Below, piece by piece: positions 8,386-10,314 of a DNA stretch of 10,314 bases. Source of the DNA: Auxenochlorella pyrenoidosa. Lineage: Eukaryota; Chlorophyta; Trebouxiophyceae; Chlorellales; Chlorellaceae. The position numbers were made by a program, and so were the translations under genes. Below the pieces are notes generated by a model. The model had not been told where the DNA came from. It worked only from the letters and a program-made list of their open reading frames with translations, and did no database searches. The stretch is taken from assembly GCA_001430745.1 (NCBI GenBank), contig KQ482011.1:532001-542314 (forward strand). Direction: 5' to 3'. How positions within the stretch are numbered: position 1 is the first letter of the stretch; each line of letters starts with the position of its first letter.

Positions 8386-10271
8386 ATGGCGCGGCGGCCT
8401 GTAGCGGCAGCGGCGCTGCTGGCGGCGGCTCTTGCCTGCTGCCTCAGCCACACGGCTGCCCAGACTTGGCTCAAGGCAGCCGACCTTCCCACCACAGCAT
8501 CGAGCAACCCTGCGGGCGAGGTGGTTGGCAAGTGAGCCCTTACGCCTGATTGGCATTCATGCATGCGCTGCAATCGGTGGGCTGCATGCATTTCGCCGGC
8601 ATGAGGGTTACATCATCCCACCTCGCTGCGCCCGCTGGGCGCTGGGCTGCGCCGCCACGGTCGCCATCAAGTCCCCTCCCCTGCTGCGGCGTCGGATATG
8701 CCTCTGGCCGCACCCAGTTCCTACCCCTCCACCCTCCTTCCAACACCCCCTGCCTCTCGTGTACCGCAGGTTTCCATCCACCACTGCCTTCACCCTGACC
8801 GACCTCAACCCTGCGCTGGCCAACGTGTCGGGCGCACTCGACGGCGCCGCCGACTGCTCCGCCGGCTCCCTCAACCGCAAGGACTACAGCGTGTGCAGCA
8901 ATGCCGTGTCGCTGTTCTCCGGACTGGCTGTGTACAACAGCAGCGGCACTGATGGCCTGCTCTTCCTGGGCACCACCGACCGCGGCCCCAACCAGGTGCG
9001 GGGGGTTTTCGTGATGGTAGGCCGCGGGGGGGGGGCAGGGGGGCGGGGGGTGAAACTGCCGGACACAAATATTGAGCAGGCGCTGCCGAGCAGTTGGCGC
9101 TGGCTTGGCGAGGAATGCGCAGTGCAGCTGGGCGCTTGCGGGCGAGGCGCGGGGGCACGGCGCGGCTGGCTTTGCGCCGCAGGCACCGCCCTGGCCGGGG
9201 CCACGGTGCTGGCCCCAGCAGCGCTTGCCCGCTGGCGAGCGCCTCGTGCCCGAGACTCTACTGTGTCCTGCTCACATCAATCTACAACTACAAATGTTGC
9301 TTTCCTTCTTCCTTCCCTCCGAATTCCTTCCTGCCGCCTGCAGGGCTGCAAGGACTTCAAGGACAATAAGGCGGCCATCAGCGGCAGCTGCTCCTCGGGG
9401 GACCCCTCGGGCTGCAACGACTGGGGCAAGGCTTATTACGGCGTTGACAAGTACAAGGGCCTGTCCATGAACCAGAGCAGCGCCGACAACCTGGGCCAGG
9501 GTGCGCTGCGCACGCTGTGCGGCGCCCTGCACGCCGTGCATGCTGCCTCGGGTGGTGGCCTGCTTGTGTCGTCTCCTCTGTTGAGCCGGCGACGCCGGGG
9601 TTGAGAAGGCCAGGCAGGCAGGCAGGCGGTGCGCAGAGCATGCATGCGCAGCGCTGCCATGAAGGCAGCTACAAAACGGCAGCAATCCTCGCAGGCACCT
9701 GCACAGGATGCGCTGCCCTGCTTTGCCAGCCCCTTCTGCGGACCCGCCCTTCCATCCGCCCCTCCCCCCGCAGGCTTCCCTGTGCCTCGCTTCTCCCCCG
9801 GCTTCATGGCCCTCAAGGCCGACACCGTCAGCGGCACCCTGTCGGTGGCTGCCCACTGCTCCCTTTGGTACCCTGGCCCCTCTGGCGAGCGCGTGGCCAC
9901 CACTGGCCTGCCCAACTGGCAGGCGGGGCCGTACCTGCCGGGCCAGGGGGACAACGTGCCCTGTAAGTTGGCGATGGGCGGCGCAGTGCTGAGGGCGACG
10001 ACTGGCCAAGCCCGCTGCATGAAGGGCATGCGCAGGTGTCTTGGAATCCACGCTTGCTGAGCAGCCATTCTGCATATGAACGTGATGAGTGCCGCGGGCA
10101 GGGCCAGGCACATGCCCAGCCCGGGCCCAGCGGCACCCAGGCGCAACTTGCATCGATGTGGGATGTTGCCCGCCCCCTCTTGCTGCAGATGGCCCGATCT
10201 GCACCAACCCCATCCCTGCGGAGTTCCCGGTGCCCGACCCCTTCTACAACGTGGCGGGCTTTGACGTGGAG
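8386..10271 (+). CDS. Secreted phytase-like esterase (esterase-like activity of phytase family), 3' partial
   Basis: Visible exons 8386-8531, 8770-8995, 9344-9500, 9774-9962 and 10189-10271 give 267 continuous residues; the gene runs off the window. Residues 1-25 are a signal peptide (MARRP, then an Ala/Leu core, likely cut after HTAA before QT). The phytase-like fold then starts: SLFSGLAVYNSSG, the hallmark GTTDRGPNQGC near residues 118-128, GFPVPRFSPGFMAL, VATTGLPN, and PDPFYNVAGFDVE at the end. In the family these correspond to the first propeller strands, a D-R-G-P-N motif, the F-P-x-F-x-P block and the G-L-D-x-E motif. The start is the first ATG, in good context, directly before the signal peptide. 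Introns 1-4 are GT-AG. The last junction is unclear: GAG followed by GCGAGTGTG at 10272 could be a GC donor, or a GT slightly further on. Probable role: releasing phosphate from organic phosphoesters outside the cell. Substrate not deducible. Confidence 0.85.
9007..9052 (+). repeat. G-run cluster in intron 2 of gene 2
   Basis: Just after the donor at 8996 lie four or more runs of four to eleven G separated by one or a few bases, so the sense RNA could form a G-quadruplex. Such G-runs near donors can also act as splicing enhancers; that is inference. Confidence 0.6.
9608..9627. repeat. AGGC tetranucleotide repeat in intron 3 of gene 2
   Basis: About four consecutive GGCA units in the middle of the intron between exons 3 and 4. 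No function is apparent. Confidence 0.7.
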
Positions 10272-10273
10272 GC

Positions 10274-10310
10274 GAGTGTGTGTATGTGTATGTGTGTGTG
10301 TGTGTGTGGT
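10274..10310. repeat. TG microsatellite at the start of intron 5 of gene 2
   Basis: Starting at or next to the donor after exon 5, TG/TATG repeats run to nearly the end of the window. Several GT dinucleotides in the repeat make the exact donor ambiguous. Confidence 0.75.
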
Positions 10311-10314
10311 GGGG

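Noticed and set aside
9272..10213. Long open frame on the minus strand (313 codons)
   Set aside because: It is antisense to the well-supported exons of gene 2 and has low-complexity Ala/Arg/Gly composition typical of GC-rich shadow frames.

Overview
The window looks like nuclear DNA of a green alga (Chlorophyta, probably Chlorophyceae). It is GC-rich, its genes are cut into many short exons by introns of about 140-480 bp ending in C-rich tracts and CAG, the introns carry C-run/CA microsatellites, one protein has a Ser-Pro/Pro-rich wall-type linker, and the repeat remnant is of an algal LINE type. The species cannot be named from this sequence alone. No prokaryotic operons, RNA genes, CRISPR arrays or viral genes were seen. 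Both genes lie on the + strand.

Gene 1 (109-6788, 5' end outside the window) can be rebuilt as 19 visible exons encoding about 798 residues. These give an almost complete 5'-nucleotidase: a calcineurin-like metallophosphatase half with NDIH, GDQF, GNHE, LLSH and GHSH motifs, then a C-terminal half with NSGGIR, LPFGST and GGDNYTALAG. A Pro/Ser-Pro linker follows, then a galactose-binding-like domain of the F5/8 type C or F-type lectin kind. The stop is at 6786-6788.

The spacer 6789-8385 has no intact gene. It holds a decayed 3' end of a non-LTR retrotransposon (about 7087-7690, at least three frame changes) and then a less GC-rich stretch (about 7880-8340) that probably contains the promoter and 5' UTR of gene 2.

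Gene 2 (8386 to beyond the window) starts with a clear signal peptide and continues as a phytase-like esterase (the 'esterase-like activity of phytase' family). Five exons are visible. Its second exon opens with a block matching the first visible exon of gene 1 in protein sequence, splice phase and acceptor, so the genes probably share an ancestral N-terminal region.

Taken together, the locus pairs two probably secreted phosphate-releasing enzymes, one with a putative sugar-binding tail. Extracellular phosphorus scavenging is a reasonable inference from the families, not something the sequence proves. Other points of interest are two or three probable GC-AG introns, a 22-bp micro-exon carrying the catalytic GNHE motif, and a 30-bp copy of an exon/intron junction flanking a small A-tailed insert.
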